NCBI GenBank assembly: GCA_004168015.1
Contig: SEYW01000015.1
Span: forward strand, 1 to 64,000
Direction of reading: 5' to 3'
DNA length: 64,000 nt
Origin: Methylolobus aquaticus
GTDB lineage: Bacteria > Pseudomonadota > Gammaproteobacteria > Methylococcales > Methylococcaceae
Part shown: piece after piece, positions 35,836 through 43,766 of the stretch
Position numbering within the stretch: the stretch's first letter is position 1
How the letters are laid out: every line of letters starts with the position of its first letter
Notes under the pieces: model-generated
What the model saw: the letters and a program-made list of their open reading frames with translations, nothing else
Databases searched by the model: none
What the model was told of the DNA's origin: nothing
Made by a program: the position numbers and the translations under genes

Positions 35836-36528
35836 TCATTGCGGCTCCCTGGCCCCTCCGTCCGGTGGCGCGCTTTCTTCTTCGGTCTCCAGCGCGGCCA
35901 TGACGGCATCAGCCAGACTGTCGTCCGCAACGGGCGAGGATGCAAGACTGATGCGGTGGCGGGCGCCGCTCACATCAAGGTCGAATCCCCAACGGTCGAC
36001 GCCGAGCAACTTCGGCCCCGGCCTGACGCGAGCCGACAACTCGGCCAGTAGCGCCCCCTCAGCGGTTAGCGAGACCGGTTCCAGCAACTCGAGCGCATCG
36101 CCGTCCAGCCAGCCCATGTGGCCGAAGCCGCCGATGAACCGAAGCCGTTGCAGGTGCATCCGGAAAAAATGGAAGTCGCCCAGGGGCAGCAGGCGTTTTG
36201 CGTTAGGCTGGTAACGCAGGTAGCGTTCGATCAATGCGGGTCCGGCGGCAAAGGGTCGGACTTCGCCGATCAGTGTCAGTCGGGCACCGGCCTGAAGGTC
36301 ATTGGTGCCCGGGTCGAACAATAGCAGCGATGCCCGTGCGTCTGAGCGCAAATTCCGCGTGTGTTCGGCGAGATCGCTAATCAGCAAGATGGGACAGTGT
36401 CGCTCGTCGAGTACGACTGGCAATACGCTGAGAAATGGATAGCCCGACAGGTCACGGGCATTCGTCGCCAGGGAGGCATAAGCACAGCGATGTAGCAGGT
36501 CGACGATCGATCCAATATCAGGCTTCAT
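35836..36528 (-). CDS. HugZ/pyridoxamine 5'-phosphate oxidase-fold protein
   Basis: A 230-residue protein of the HugZ-like heme utilisation / FMN-binding split-barrel family. The N-terminal part (about 1-150; CAYASLATNARDLSGYPFLSVLPVVLD, SDLAEHTRNLRSDARASLLLF) is the split barrel, and the C-terminal part (RPGPKLLGVDRWGFDLDV) is the DUF2470-like domain seen in HugZ proteins. HugZ relatives degrade or bind heme; others bind flavin, so the exact role is open. It lies 77 bp after asnB and 112 bp before the O-methyltransferase on the same strand, and no heme-uptake gene is near. ATG 36528. Confidence 0.85.
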   Translation of the reverse strand: MKPDIGSIVDLLHRCAYASLATNARDLSGYPFLSVLPVVLDERHCPILLISDLAEHTRNLRSDARASLLLFDPGTNDLQAGARLTLIGEVRPFAAGPALIERYLRYQPNAKRLLPLGDFHFFRMHLQRLRFIGGFGHMGWLDGDALELLEPVSLTAEGALLAELSARVRPGPKLLGVDRWGFDLDVSGARHRISLASSPVADDSLADAVMAALETEEESAPPDGGAREPQ

Positions 36529-36605
36529 CGTTCGGTCCGTTGGTGGGGGTATGCCGCGGCGGAAGTCCTGTGACGATGGGATCGCGCTGTGCCAGAGGAA
36601 GTGCG

Positions 36606-38423
36606 TTACCCAAGCCAGTCCAGCGGATCCTCATCCGCCGTGGGGCGCAAGCCCGGCTGCTCGACGAACAGGTAGTGCCAGATCGCGAACTGCAGCAGGG
36701 AAAAAATCTCGCGGCTCGCGCCGCGGCGGGTACGCTGCTGGTGGAAAAGCTCCGGCAGCCGGGCGCTGTTGAACCACTCGGCCACTGCCATGTTGCCCGT
36801 CAGCTTCTGTTCCATGCGATCGAGGAAGCTGCCGCTCAGCCACTCGTCCACCGGCACGTGAAAGCCACGCTTGCGCTGGTAGAGATGATCCGCCGGAATG
36901 TGACGTGCCGCCCAGCGCCGCAACAGGATCTTGGTCTGCCGCCCGTCCGCCTTGAGTGCATCCGGCAACGAGAGGCCGAATTCGACCAGGCGGTGATCCA
37001 TAAAGGGCACTCGGCCTTCCAGCGCGAAGCCCATCATCATTCGGTCAGCCTTGACGAGCAGATTGTCGGGCAGTGCCGTGACCAAGTCGGTGTACTGACA
37101 GCGCTGCAGATGCGTCCAGGCGGGCGGCGTCGCCCTCCAGGCGTCGACAAACGGGCCGCGGGCGGCTTGGCGGTTTCCTCGCAGGTCGGGTCCCAGCAGG
37201 CGCCGCGACCAGCGTCCCCTCCAATGACTGCGGGTGCGGAAGCCACCCGACCCAGGAGCCATGAGATTCTTGAGCATGAACACGAGAGGATGCTGCCGGT
37301 AACGGCCGTAGCCACCGAACGCCTCGTCCCCACCCTCACCGGAAAAGACCACCTTCAGCTCATGTCCAGCCGCTTCCGACAGTGCCGACGTGGGCAGGCA
37401 GGCGTAGTCCCGCATCAACTCATCGGCTGCCCAGACCGTGTGAGGAATGCGGCGGAACACAGCCGAGCGGTCGAGCCGAAATGACGTGTGGCGGCTGCCG
37501 AACAGGGCTGCCATCCGTTCGGCACCGTCCAGTTCATCGCCCATCTCGGCGTCCGTATAGCCGATCGAGAAGGTTCGGACCGGCTGTGATTGGAGCTGGG
37601 TCAGCGCGGCCAAGAGGATCGCGGAGTCATTGCCCCCGGAGAGGAACAGTCCGAAGGGTACATCGGACCGGATATGCTCGCGCATGACCTGTCCGAACAG
37701 CGCATCGAACTCGGCTTCCGCGGTCTCTGGGCCCACCTCGCGGGGCACGATGTCGAGTGGGTTCCAGTAGCGGCGGGTATGGAGCTGAAGGTCAACGTCG
37801 ACCTCGATGATCTCGCCTGGCCCGACGCGATGGATGCCCGACAGGATGGTCTCGCGACCGGTGCTGAACTGGTTGTGCAGGAACTGCGACAGTGCGGGAG
37901 CATGGATACCGGGCACCCAGGGCAGCAGGGGCAGGAGTGCCTTCAGCTCGGAGGCGAAGATGAAACGATCCGGCAGACAGGCGTAGAAAAGTGGCTTGAT
38001 GCCGAGGCGATCTCGAGCGAGCACAAGTCGCTGGGTTGCATCGTCGTAAAGCGCGAAGGCGAACATGCCGTTCAGTCGCTCGACGAAGCCGAGGTGGTCT
38101 CGCGCGTAAGCGTGAAGAATGGTTTCGCAGTCGGAATGGGTCGCAAAGACGCGGCCTTGGGTCTCCAAGTCCTTGCGTAGTTCCAGGTGGTTATAGATTT
38201 CGCCGTTCGCCACGACGGCAAGTCGACCGTCGTCGGAGAATAGGGGCTGCGCGCCACCAGCGAGATCGATGATCGACAGTCGCGTGTGCACCATAGCGAA
38301 AGGGCCACGCGCAAAATATCCCTCACCATCCGGACCGCGGTGGCGAAGCAGTGCCGCCGACCGATGAAGGTCCTTTGGTTCGGCTGCGCGACCGCGCCAA
38401 ACGATACCCGCGATGCCGCACAT
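36606..38423 (-). CDS. asnB: Glutamine-hydrolysing asparagine synthase (AsnB family)
   Basis: Two-domain amidotransferase of 605 residues. Met1 is followed by the catalytic Cys2 (MCGIAGIVWRG) of the class II glutaminase domain, with RHRGPDGEG (28-36) and NGEIYNH (73-79). The synthetase domain has the PP-loop SGGNDS (262-267) and SGEGGDEAFGGYGRY. Such enzymes make asparagine, or in polysaccharide and antibiotic clusters amidate other carboxylates. The neighbours do not prove a special substrate. Start ATG 38423 has GGAG nine bases upstream. First gene of the minus-strand set asnB - hugZ-like - O-methyltransferase - kinase. Confidence 0.93.
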   Translation of the reverse strand: MCGIAGIVWRGRAAEPKDLHRSAALLRHRGPDGEGYFARGPFAMVHTRLSIIDLAGGAQPLFSDDGRLAVVANGEIYNHLELRKDLETQGRVFATHSDCETILHAYARDHLGFVERLNGMFAFALYDDATQRLVLARDRLGIKPLFYACLPDRFIFASELKALLPLLPWVPGIHAPALSQFLHNQFSTGRETILSGIHRVGPGEIIEVDVDLQLHTRRYWNPLDIVPREVGPETAEAEFDALFGQVMREHIRSDVPFGLFLSGGNDSAILLAALTQLQSQPVRTFSIGYTDAEMGDELDGAERMAALFGSRHTSFRLDRSAVFRRIPHTVWAADELMRDYACLPTSALSEAAGHELKVVFSGEGGDEAFGGYGRYRQHPLVFMLKNLMAPGSGGFRTRSHWRGRWSRRLLGPDLRGNRQAARGPFVDAWRATPPAWTHLQRCQYTDLVTALPDNLLVKADRMMMGFALEGRVPFMDHRLVEFGLSLPDALKADGRQTKILLRRWAARHIPADHLYQRKRGFHVPVDEWLSGSFLDRMEQKLTGNMAVAEWFNSARLPELFHQQRTRRGASREIFSLLQFAIWHYLFVEQPGLRPTADEDPLDWLG

Positions 38424-38734
38424 GCCTACGTGGCTCCTCGCTGACCGAATTCGCGGGCGGCGTGCCGAGCCCCGCTCCGGCAGAATCGCATAGCAGGCAG
38501 CGTCACGTCCGCAGACCTAGCCGAAGAGGGTCGGCAGGATACGAGAGAGCGCGGAGGGTCTGCTGCATCACTGTTGTCAAAAGGAATACGGGGATATCTG
38601 GATGGGGGTGACCTCATTCTGCAGGTACCTCCGAAAATGTACAATCCGCTGCGTCCGTGTCGTCGTGCGTGCCGAGCGCTGATGCGCGAGCGGATTGCGC
38701 GTACCGATAGGGGCACAGGGTCGTGGAAGTGGCA
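38424..38734. other. Divergent intergenic region asnB / sigma factor
   Basis: About 310 bp between two divergent genes, so promoters for both are expected. A minus-strand TTGACA near 38574-38579 has no good -10 partner at 16-18 nt. Nothing else can be supported by eye. Confidence 0.35.
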
Positions 38735-39511
38735 ATGAGCGACGATAACGATAACTCGAAAGCATCATCCTCGTTAGGTGAGTCTTCGATCAGGGGTAGC
38801 GATCTGGTTCGGCGCATTGCGTTGCACCTACTGAGCCGCCTGCCGTCCTCGGTCCAGTTGGATGACTTGATGCAGGCGGGCATGGTCGGCCTGCTGGAAG
38901 CGCGGCAGACCTACCGGGAAGGGCACGGTGCGAGCTTCGAGACCTACGCGGGTATCCGGATCCGGGGCGCGATGCTGGACGAGCTGCGTCGGTATGACTG
39001 GACACCGAGGTCGGTACATCGCAAGGCGCGTTCGGTTGCCGAAGCGATTCATGCGGTGGAGGCGCGAACCGGTCGCGATGCGCGTGATTGTGAGGTGGCA
39101 GCCGAACTCGGCTTGCCGCTTGCCGAATATCATGCCGTTCTTCAGGATGCTGTGGCCTGCCGGGTCCTCAGTATCGAGCAACTCGTGGACGCGGTCGGCG
39201 ACAACGTGCTCGAGGCGTGGGCCGATGAAGGCGGCCAGCCCATCGACAGCCTGGCCCGAACGGGCTTTGCTGCGGCCCTGGAGGCGGCAATCGCGGGGCT
39301 TCCCGATCGGGAACGGCTGATCATCGTCCTGTATTACGAAGAGGAGCGGACGCTGCGGGAGATCGGGATCGCTCTGGGTGTTTCAGAGTCGCGTGTGTCG
39401 CAGTTGCAGGGGCAGGCGCTGCTGCGCTTGCGTGCGAGACTGGCCGGGTGGCGAGATGAGCCGCCGTCGTCGGATAGCGACAGCGAGGTACGGCAGGGCC
39501 TCATTCCATGA
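38735..39511 (+). CDS. fliA: FliA/WhiG-family RNA polymerase sigma factor
   Basis: Sigma-28-type factor of 258 residues. Region 2: DDLMQAGMVGLLEARQTY, then ASFETYAGIRIRGAMLDELRRYDWTPRSVHRKAR, very close to FliA consensus for core and -10 contact. Region 3 follows (GRDARDCEVAAELGLPLAEYH). Region 4: LPDRERLIIVLYYEEERTLREIGIALGVSESRVSQLQGQALLRLR, the helix-turn-helix for the -35. Start ATG 38735 has GGAAGTGG upstream; GTG 38723 is an alternative. FliA normally reads flagellar class 3 genes, but no flagellar, chemotaxis or flgM gene is in this window, so it may be distant from its regulon or serve another one. Confidence 0.88.
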   Translation: MSDDNDNSKASSSLGESSIRGSDLVRRIALHLLSRLPSSVQLDDLMQAGMVGLLEARQTYREGHGASFETYAGIRIRGAMLDELRRYDWTPRSVHRKARSVAEAIHAVEARTGRDARDCEVAAELGLPLAEYHAVLQDAVACRVLSIEQLVDAVGDNVLEAWADEGGQPIDSLARTGFAAALEAAIAGLPDRERLIIVLYYEEERTLREIGIALGVSESRVSQLQGQALLRLRARLAGWRDEPPSSDSDSEVRQGLIP

Positions 39512-39607
39512 GCGCTTCCCGCGGTCGCGGACTCGGGAAAAAGGAGCCAGCATGGCGCCGATCGCGCAGGCATGAGTGTGGTATATTTGGCACAATTTTC
39601 GCGAAAA

Positions 39608-40231
39608 ATGAGAAACCCTATGTACCTGCGCATCCTGTTCGCCCTGCTGCTCGCGGCCTACTGCCAGCTGGTCTCGGCTGACAGCCCAGGAGTGGCAGCG
39701 GCGCGCCAAACGGTCGACAAGCTGAATACAGCCCTCCTGGACGTGATGAAAAACGCCGACCGCTTGGGCTATCAAGGGCGGCTGAAGCGGCTCGATCCCG
39801 TTGTGCGGGACGTCTTCCAGTTCGAGGCGGTGGCGCAGATTGCGCTGGGTAGTCACTGGAAGAAACTCGATCAGTCTCAAAAGCTGGCGTTCATGGCCAA
39901 GCTGACTGACCTGAGCGTGGCGACCTATGCGGCGCAGTTCAATGCCTATGCAGGCGAGAAATTTCAGTATGAGTCTTCGGACGAAATCAAAGCCGACCGG
40001 ATCACGGTGCGATATGTGATGCTGGTCCCGAACGACAAACCGATCAAGTTCGAGTACATCGTCAATCACTTCAACGGACGATGGGTCATCATCAATATCA
40101 TCGTTGACGGGATCAGTGATCTGGCGTTGAAGAAGGCGCAGTACACGAGCGTTATTGACCGCGAGGGTTTCGAAAAACTGCTGGAAAAACTGCAGCAGAA
40201 AATCACCGACTACGCGAAGAACAACAAGTGA
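39608..40231 (+). CDS. hpnM: MlaC/Ttg2D-family periplasmic lipid carrier, HpnM-like
   Basis: About 207 residues with a Sec signal peptide (residues 1-22, ending LVSADS) and an MlaC/Tol_Tol_Ttg2 domain: DVFQFEAVAQIALGSHWKKLDQSQKLAFMAKLTDLSVATYAAQFNAY, DKPIKFEYIVNHFNGRWVIINIIVDGISDLALKKAQYTSVI. MlaC proteins shuttle phospholipid through the periplasm; the relative HpnM is found with hopanoid genes. No other mla gene is next to it, and the convergent operon is the hopanoid operon, so HpnM is the better guess, but the two cannot be told apart by eye. Start: ATG 39608 or 39620; both keep the signal peptide. Confidence 0.8.
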   Translation: MRNPMYLRILFALLLAAYCQLVSADSPGVAAARQTVDKLNTALLDVMKNADRLGYQGRLKRLDPVVRDVFQFEAVAQIALGSHWKKLDQSQKLAFMAKLTDLSVATYAAQFNAYAGEKFQYESSDEIKADRITVRYVMLVPNDKPIKFEYIVNHFNGRWVIINIIVDGISDLALKKAQYTSVIDREGFEKLLEKLQQKITDYAKNNK

Positions 40232-40233
40232 GC

Positions 40234-40256
40234 GGGCCGCCCTGGCGCGGCGGCCC
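40234..40256. terminator. Hairpin between convergent hpnM-like gene and copD
   Basis: GGGCCGCC (40234-40241) pairs perfectly with GGCGGCCC (40249-40256). It starts two bases after the hpnM stop and is followed by CCCGGCTTCTTTCC. The position between convergent genes suits a two-way terminator, though the T-run is weak. Confidence 0.45.
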
Positions 40257-40273
40257 CCCGGCTTCTTTCCTGA

Positions 40274-41917
40274 TCAGTAGAGCGGCTCGCGGTAGAACAG
40301 CAGGAAGTTCCCGATTACGAACATGGCCAGGATCGCCACGAATCCCGCCACACGGCTCTCGGTGTAACCCTCGGGTGTGGCGAGCCGCAATTCCAGCCAG
40401 CGTCCGCTGGCCATGATTACCGCCAGCAGACCCATCGCCGTATGGGTCGACTGAATCAGATATTCGCTCCTGAGCTCGAATTCGGCATGGGCATGGGTTA
40501 ACAGCAAGACGCCGCCGAAAGCGCACAGGACCGGAAACATGAACGTTAGCTTGCGGGCGTCCGGGTTCGTGCGGGCGCGCAGTTCCATGACCCCGAGACA
40601 GAACGCCAGCAGGGTCGCGATGCGGTGTTGGAAAACCTCGCCGTTCCCGAAGGTACTTTCCCAGAAGCCAATGGGCCCGAGTGGCCAGGTTTCGGCATCG
40701 CTGCGGAAGAACAGGAAGATGCTAAGGCCGATGAAACCCAGCGGCCAATAGCGCGCCCAGCCGAAGCCGAACAGGTAATAGAGCATCGCCACCAGACCCA
40801 TCCCGGTCAGGAAGATGCCCGAGATGTTGTGGTTGTAATCCGACCACAGGGTGGCAGCGGGGGAGGGTACCTTGCCGACGACCGCAACGCGGCCGGCTTC
40901 CCCAGCCAACAACTCTTCGTGGCTCGGCGACGTCAGGCGCGGTTCGTGAGGAGTGAACATCTCGATCACGTCCGCCACGGGAACCGCCAGATCCGGAATG
41001 TCCACGGAGGGCGGCTGGGAGGATAGCGTGGCGGCGATGAACAGGATGCCGACCAGGATGAAGGTCTCAGCTTCGATGTAGTAGGGGACTTTCGATACGA
41101 TCGCGCCGCCGGTCGCTCCCTGACGCCAGGAACGTCCGGCGCTGTGATTGCGGTAGGCAAAGTACAGCGCGATCAACAACAGCACTGATTTGGTAACGAC
41201 CAGACTGCCGTACCCGGTTCCAAACAGGCCGTCCCAGGAACCGATGTAGGTCCAGGCCAGCGGCAGGCCCGTGACCAGCAACAGAAGGACGGACAGCCCG
41301 CCCAGCCAACCGAAACGGGAGATCGCCGTCGGCCAGAGCGCTCGCGCTTCGCGATCGACTGCGCCGAGTCGCCACAAGGACAGCAATTGGGCGATGCCGC
41401 CGACCCAGACGGCTCCCGCCAACTGGTGAACCACTGTCATGGCCATCAGGGGGCTGCGGAGTTCGAAACGCCCGACGGCGTGGACCAGCCAGGCGCCACT
41501 GATGACCAGCGGGATGGACAGAGCCAGCAGCGTGTTCCAGTAGGGCCTATGCACGGGAGCAGCCCGCATGCGTCCCGTAAGCCAGACGATACCCACGGCC
41601 AGAACGAGCCGCACCAGACCGGCCTGGAACTGAACCGTGCTGGCATAGGCCGCCATCGGGAGCTCGCCGAGCGTCGCGGATAGCACCAGGGCCTTGATGA
41701 GGAGCTTGGTGCCTTGGGTGGCAGCCAGCGCAATGGCTCCGAAGCGCAGCAACGCGATGCCGCGCGCAATGATCGTGGTGGAGGCGCGCTCCGACGGTGA
41801 CCAGACACGGAGGATCCAGATGCTCCACAGCAGGCTCCCGATGACCAGCGCATAGCTGATCAGCATCAGTCCTCCGAGGAAGTCATCCAGAAAGTTGGCG
41901 AGGCCTTGCATGTACAT
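40274..41917 (-). CDS. copD: CopD-family copper transport membrane protein
   Basis: A 547-residue multipass inner-membrane protein (about twelve hydrophobic segments) of the CopD/YcnJ kind, thought to move copper across the inner membrane. A family-like core is LALSIPLVISGAWLVHAVGRFELRS, then VVHQLAGAVWVGGIAQLLSLWRL with His residues placed as in CopD. The C-terminal half is another set of helices with ETFILVGILFIAATLSSQPPSVD in between, longer than classical CopD (about 310). It begins six bases after copC, and the pair follows hpnO by 33 bp on the same strand, so it seems to be the end of the hopanoid operon. Confidence 0.85.
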   Translation of the reverse strand: MYMQGLANFLDDFLGGLMLISYALVIGSLLWSIWILRVWSPSERASTTIIARGIALLRFGAIALAATQGTKLLIKALVLSATLGELPMAAYASTVQFQAGLVRLVLAVGIVWLTGRMRAAPVHRPYWNTLLALSIPLVISGAWLVHAVGRFELRSPLMAMTVVHQLAGAVWVGGIAQLLSLWRLGAVDREARALWPTAISRFGWLGGLSVLLLLVTGLPLAWTYIGSWDGLFGTGYGSLVVTKSVLLLIALYFAYRNHSAGRSWRQGATGGAIVSKVPYYIEAETFILVGILFIAATLSSQPPSVDIPDLAVPVADVIEMFTPHEPRLTSPSHEELLAGEAGRVAVVGKVPSPAATLWSDYNHNISGIFLTGMGLVAMLYYLFGFGWARYWPLGFIGLSIFLFFRSDAETWPLGPIGFWESTFGNGEVFQHRIATLLAFCLGVMELRARTNPDARKLTFMFPVLCAFGGVLLLTHAHAEFELRSEYLIQSTHTAMGLLAVIMASGRWLELRLATPEGYTESRVAGFVAILAMFVIGNFLLFYREPLY

Positions 41918-41923
41918 GATGAC

Positions 41924-42310
41924 TTACCGCTTGTTGCTCTCTTCCTTGACGAAAAACCGAATCACACTTTCTGTCAGATGCCCGTCGGCAGCGAAGATCT
42001 TGTATTTTATGGCATATTCCCCTTCGCTCAAGGCGGGCAGCGGGACCAGGATCTCGCCCGGCTTCTTGCCGGTTCGTGCCGTTATCGGTTGATACACGTC
42101 GCCCTTGCTGACCAGGAAGATGCGCGAAAGCGACAATTCGACGCCGGCGTTGAACTGAAGCTGCACCGTAGTCGCGTGGCCCGGCTTGACCGGTTGGGTT
42201 TGCAGCGAGGACTCGGTCACCACCGCATGGGCCTGGGCCTGTCCGGGGGCGACGAGTGCAAGAGCGCTGCTCAGCAGCAGCGGCGCGATCGCGCGCAGTC
42301 GTGGCGTCAT
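41924..42310 (-). CDS. copC: CopC-family periplasmic copper-binding protein
   Basis: A 128-residue periplasmic protein. The signal peptide ends at AQA with the mature protein starting with His (HAVVTESSLQ), which in CopC provides the amino-terminal copper ligand; the ADGH motif near the C-terminus (IFAADGHLTESVIRF) gives the other Asp/His ligands. The rest is a small beta-sandwich. CopC binds Cu(II) and hands it on to CopD. Its gene is sandwiched between hpnO and copD with short gaps, suggesting co-transcription with the hopanoid genes. ATG 42310. Confidence 0.9.
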   Translation of the reverse strand: MTPRLRAIAPLLLSSALALVAPGQAQAHAVVTESSLQTQPVKPGHATTVQLQFNAGVELSLSRIFLVSKGDVYQPITARTGKKPGEILVPLPALSEGEYAIKYKIFAADGHLTESVIRFFVKEESNKR

Positions 42311-42343
42311 GAGATCGTCCTTTGAAGTTGAGAGTCGGAGCGT

Positions 42344-43732
42344 TCAGCCTGCCTTGGCTTTCAATGCATGGCCGGTGAGAGTTTTGCCGAGGTCCCAGAT
42401 GGCGCCCGGCACCTTGTGACAGTCGGCGATCACTTGGTCCAAGGCGCCGAGGATCCAGTCCTTGTCCCGGTCGTTGATGACCAATGGAGGCAAAAACTTG
42501 ACCGTATTCATGCCATGGCCGGCAACTTGGCTAAGGATGCGGTGATTCTTGAACAGAGGGATCGTGATCATCTGGCTGAACAGCCCCTTGTTGGCAGTCT
42601 CGAGGAGATTCCAGGCGGCTTTCAGCGAGAAACTCTTGGGTGAGCCGAACTCGAGCGCGACCATCAGCCCCTTGCCGCGGACGGTCCGCAGCAGTTCATA
42701 ACGTTCCTGCAGCAGCGCCATGCCGCTCAGCAACTCCTGTCCGATCCTCGCGGCGTTCTCGACGAGGCGCTCGTCTTCGATGACCTGCAGGGTAGCGAGA
42801 CCGGCGGCCATCGCCATATTGTTCTTCGAAAAGGTTGAGCCATGAACCACGGCTCGGTCCATACGGTTGAACACCGCATCCATGATCGGCGCTGTCATCG
42901 CGACACCACCGACGGGGATGAAGCCGCCGGACAAGGCCTTGGCCATCAGGATCATGTCAGGCTCGACGCCCCAGTGTTCAATCGCCCAGAACTTCCCGGT
43001 CCGGGCGATGCCGGTCTGGATCTCATCGGCAACGAAGAGGGCGCCGTAGCGGCGGCACAGACGCGCGGCCTCGGGCAGATAGTCGTCGGAAGGAATGTTG
43101 ACGCCCTTGCCCTGAATGGGCTCCACGATGAACGCAGCGACATCCTTCCGGCTGAGGGCCGCTTCGAGGGCCGGCAGGTCATTGAAGGGCACGGCATCGC
43201 ACTGCGGCAGCAGTGGGCCGAAGCCCTCGCGGAACACGGCCTCGCCATTCAGCGACAGGGCACCCAGCGTCAATCCGTGGAAGCCGTGTTCGCAATACAG
43301 AATCTTCTCGCGTCGGGTGGTGTAACGAGCGAACTTGATGGCCGCTTCGGTCGCTTCCGCGCCGGAGTTGCAAAAGAACATCTTTTCCAGCTTCGGCGGG
43401 CACAGGGCCAGGATCCGCTCGGCCAATAGTCCGCTCAGCAGGGACACATCCATCTGCACCATGTCGGGCAGCTGGCTTTGCAGCACCTCGGTCAGCGCAG
43501 CGACGACCGTGGGATGGTTGCGGCCCAGTGCGAAGACGCCGAAGCCGCTGAGCAGGTCCAGATACTCCGTGCCGTCCGCATCGTAGAGGTAAGGGCCGCT
43601 GGCCCGGGTATAGACCCGGTCGTAACCGATGGTCCTCAGCACGCGCACCATCTGCGTGTTCAGGAATTTCTCGTGTAGTTGAAAGTTATCGCCGTGGCGC
43701 TGTGCCAGACAGTCGGCTATGAGCGAAGACAT
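42344..43732 (-). CDS. hpnO: HpnO-like class III PLP aminotransferase for aminohopanoids
   Basis: A 462-residue class III aminotransferase. Seen: LLSGFGVFALGRNHP, CNSGAEATEAAIKFARY, HGFHGLTLGALSL, VADEIQTGIARTGKFWA, and MAKALSGG with the PLP lysine K265. In hopanoid clusters this family (HpnO) makes the terminal amine of aminobacteriohopanetriol. It resembles acetylornithine and ornithine transaminases, so function rests on its place directly after hpnN (34 bp). If right, the organism makes amine-capped hopanoids. ATG 43732. Confidence 0.88.
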   Translation of the reverse strand: MSSLIADCLAQRHGDNFQLHEKFLNTQMVRVLRTIGYDRVYTRASGPYLYDADGTEYLDLLSGFGVFALGRNHPTVVAALTEVLQSQLPDMVQMDVSLLSGLLAERILALCPPKLEKMFFCNSGAEATEAAIKFARYTTRREKILYCEHGFHGLTLGALSLNGEAVFREGFGPLLPQCDAVPFNDLPALEAALSRKDVAAFIVEPIQGKGVNIPSDDYLPEAARLCRRYGALFVADEIQTGIARTGKFWAIEHWGVEPDMILMAKALSGGFIPVGGVAMTAPIMDAVFNRMDRAVVHGSTFSKNNMAMAAGLATLQVIEDERLVENAARIGQELLSGMALLQERYELLRTVRGKGLMVALEFGSPKSFSLKAAWNLLETANKGLFSQMITIPLFKNHRILSQVAGHGMNTVKFLPPLVINDRDKDWILGALDQVIADCHKVPGAIWDLGKTLTGHALKAKAG

Positions 43733-43766
43733 CGAAACCTCGTCAGGGCAGGGTTGATGGGCGGGT

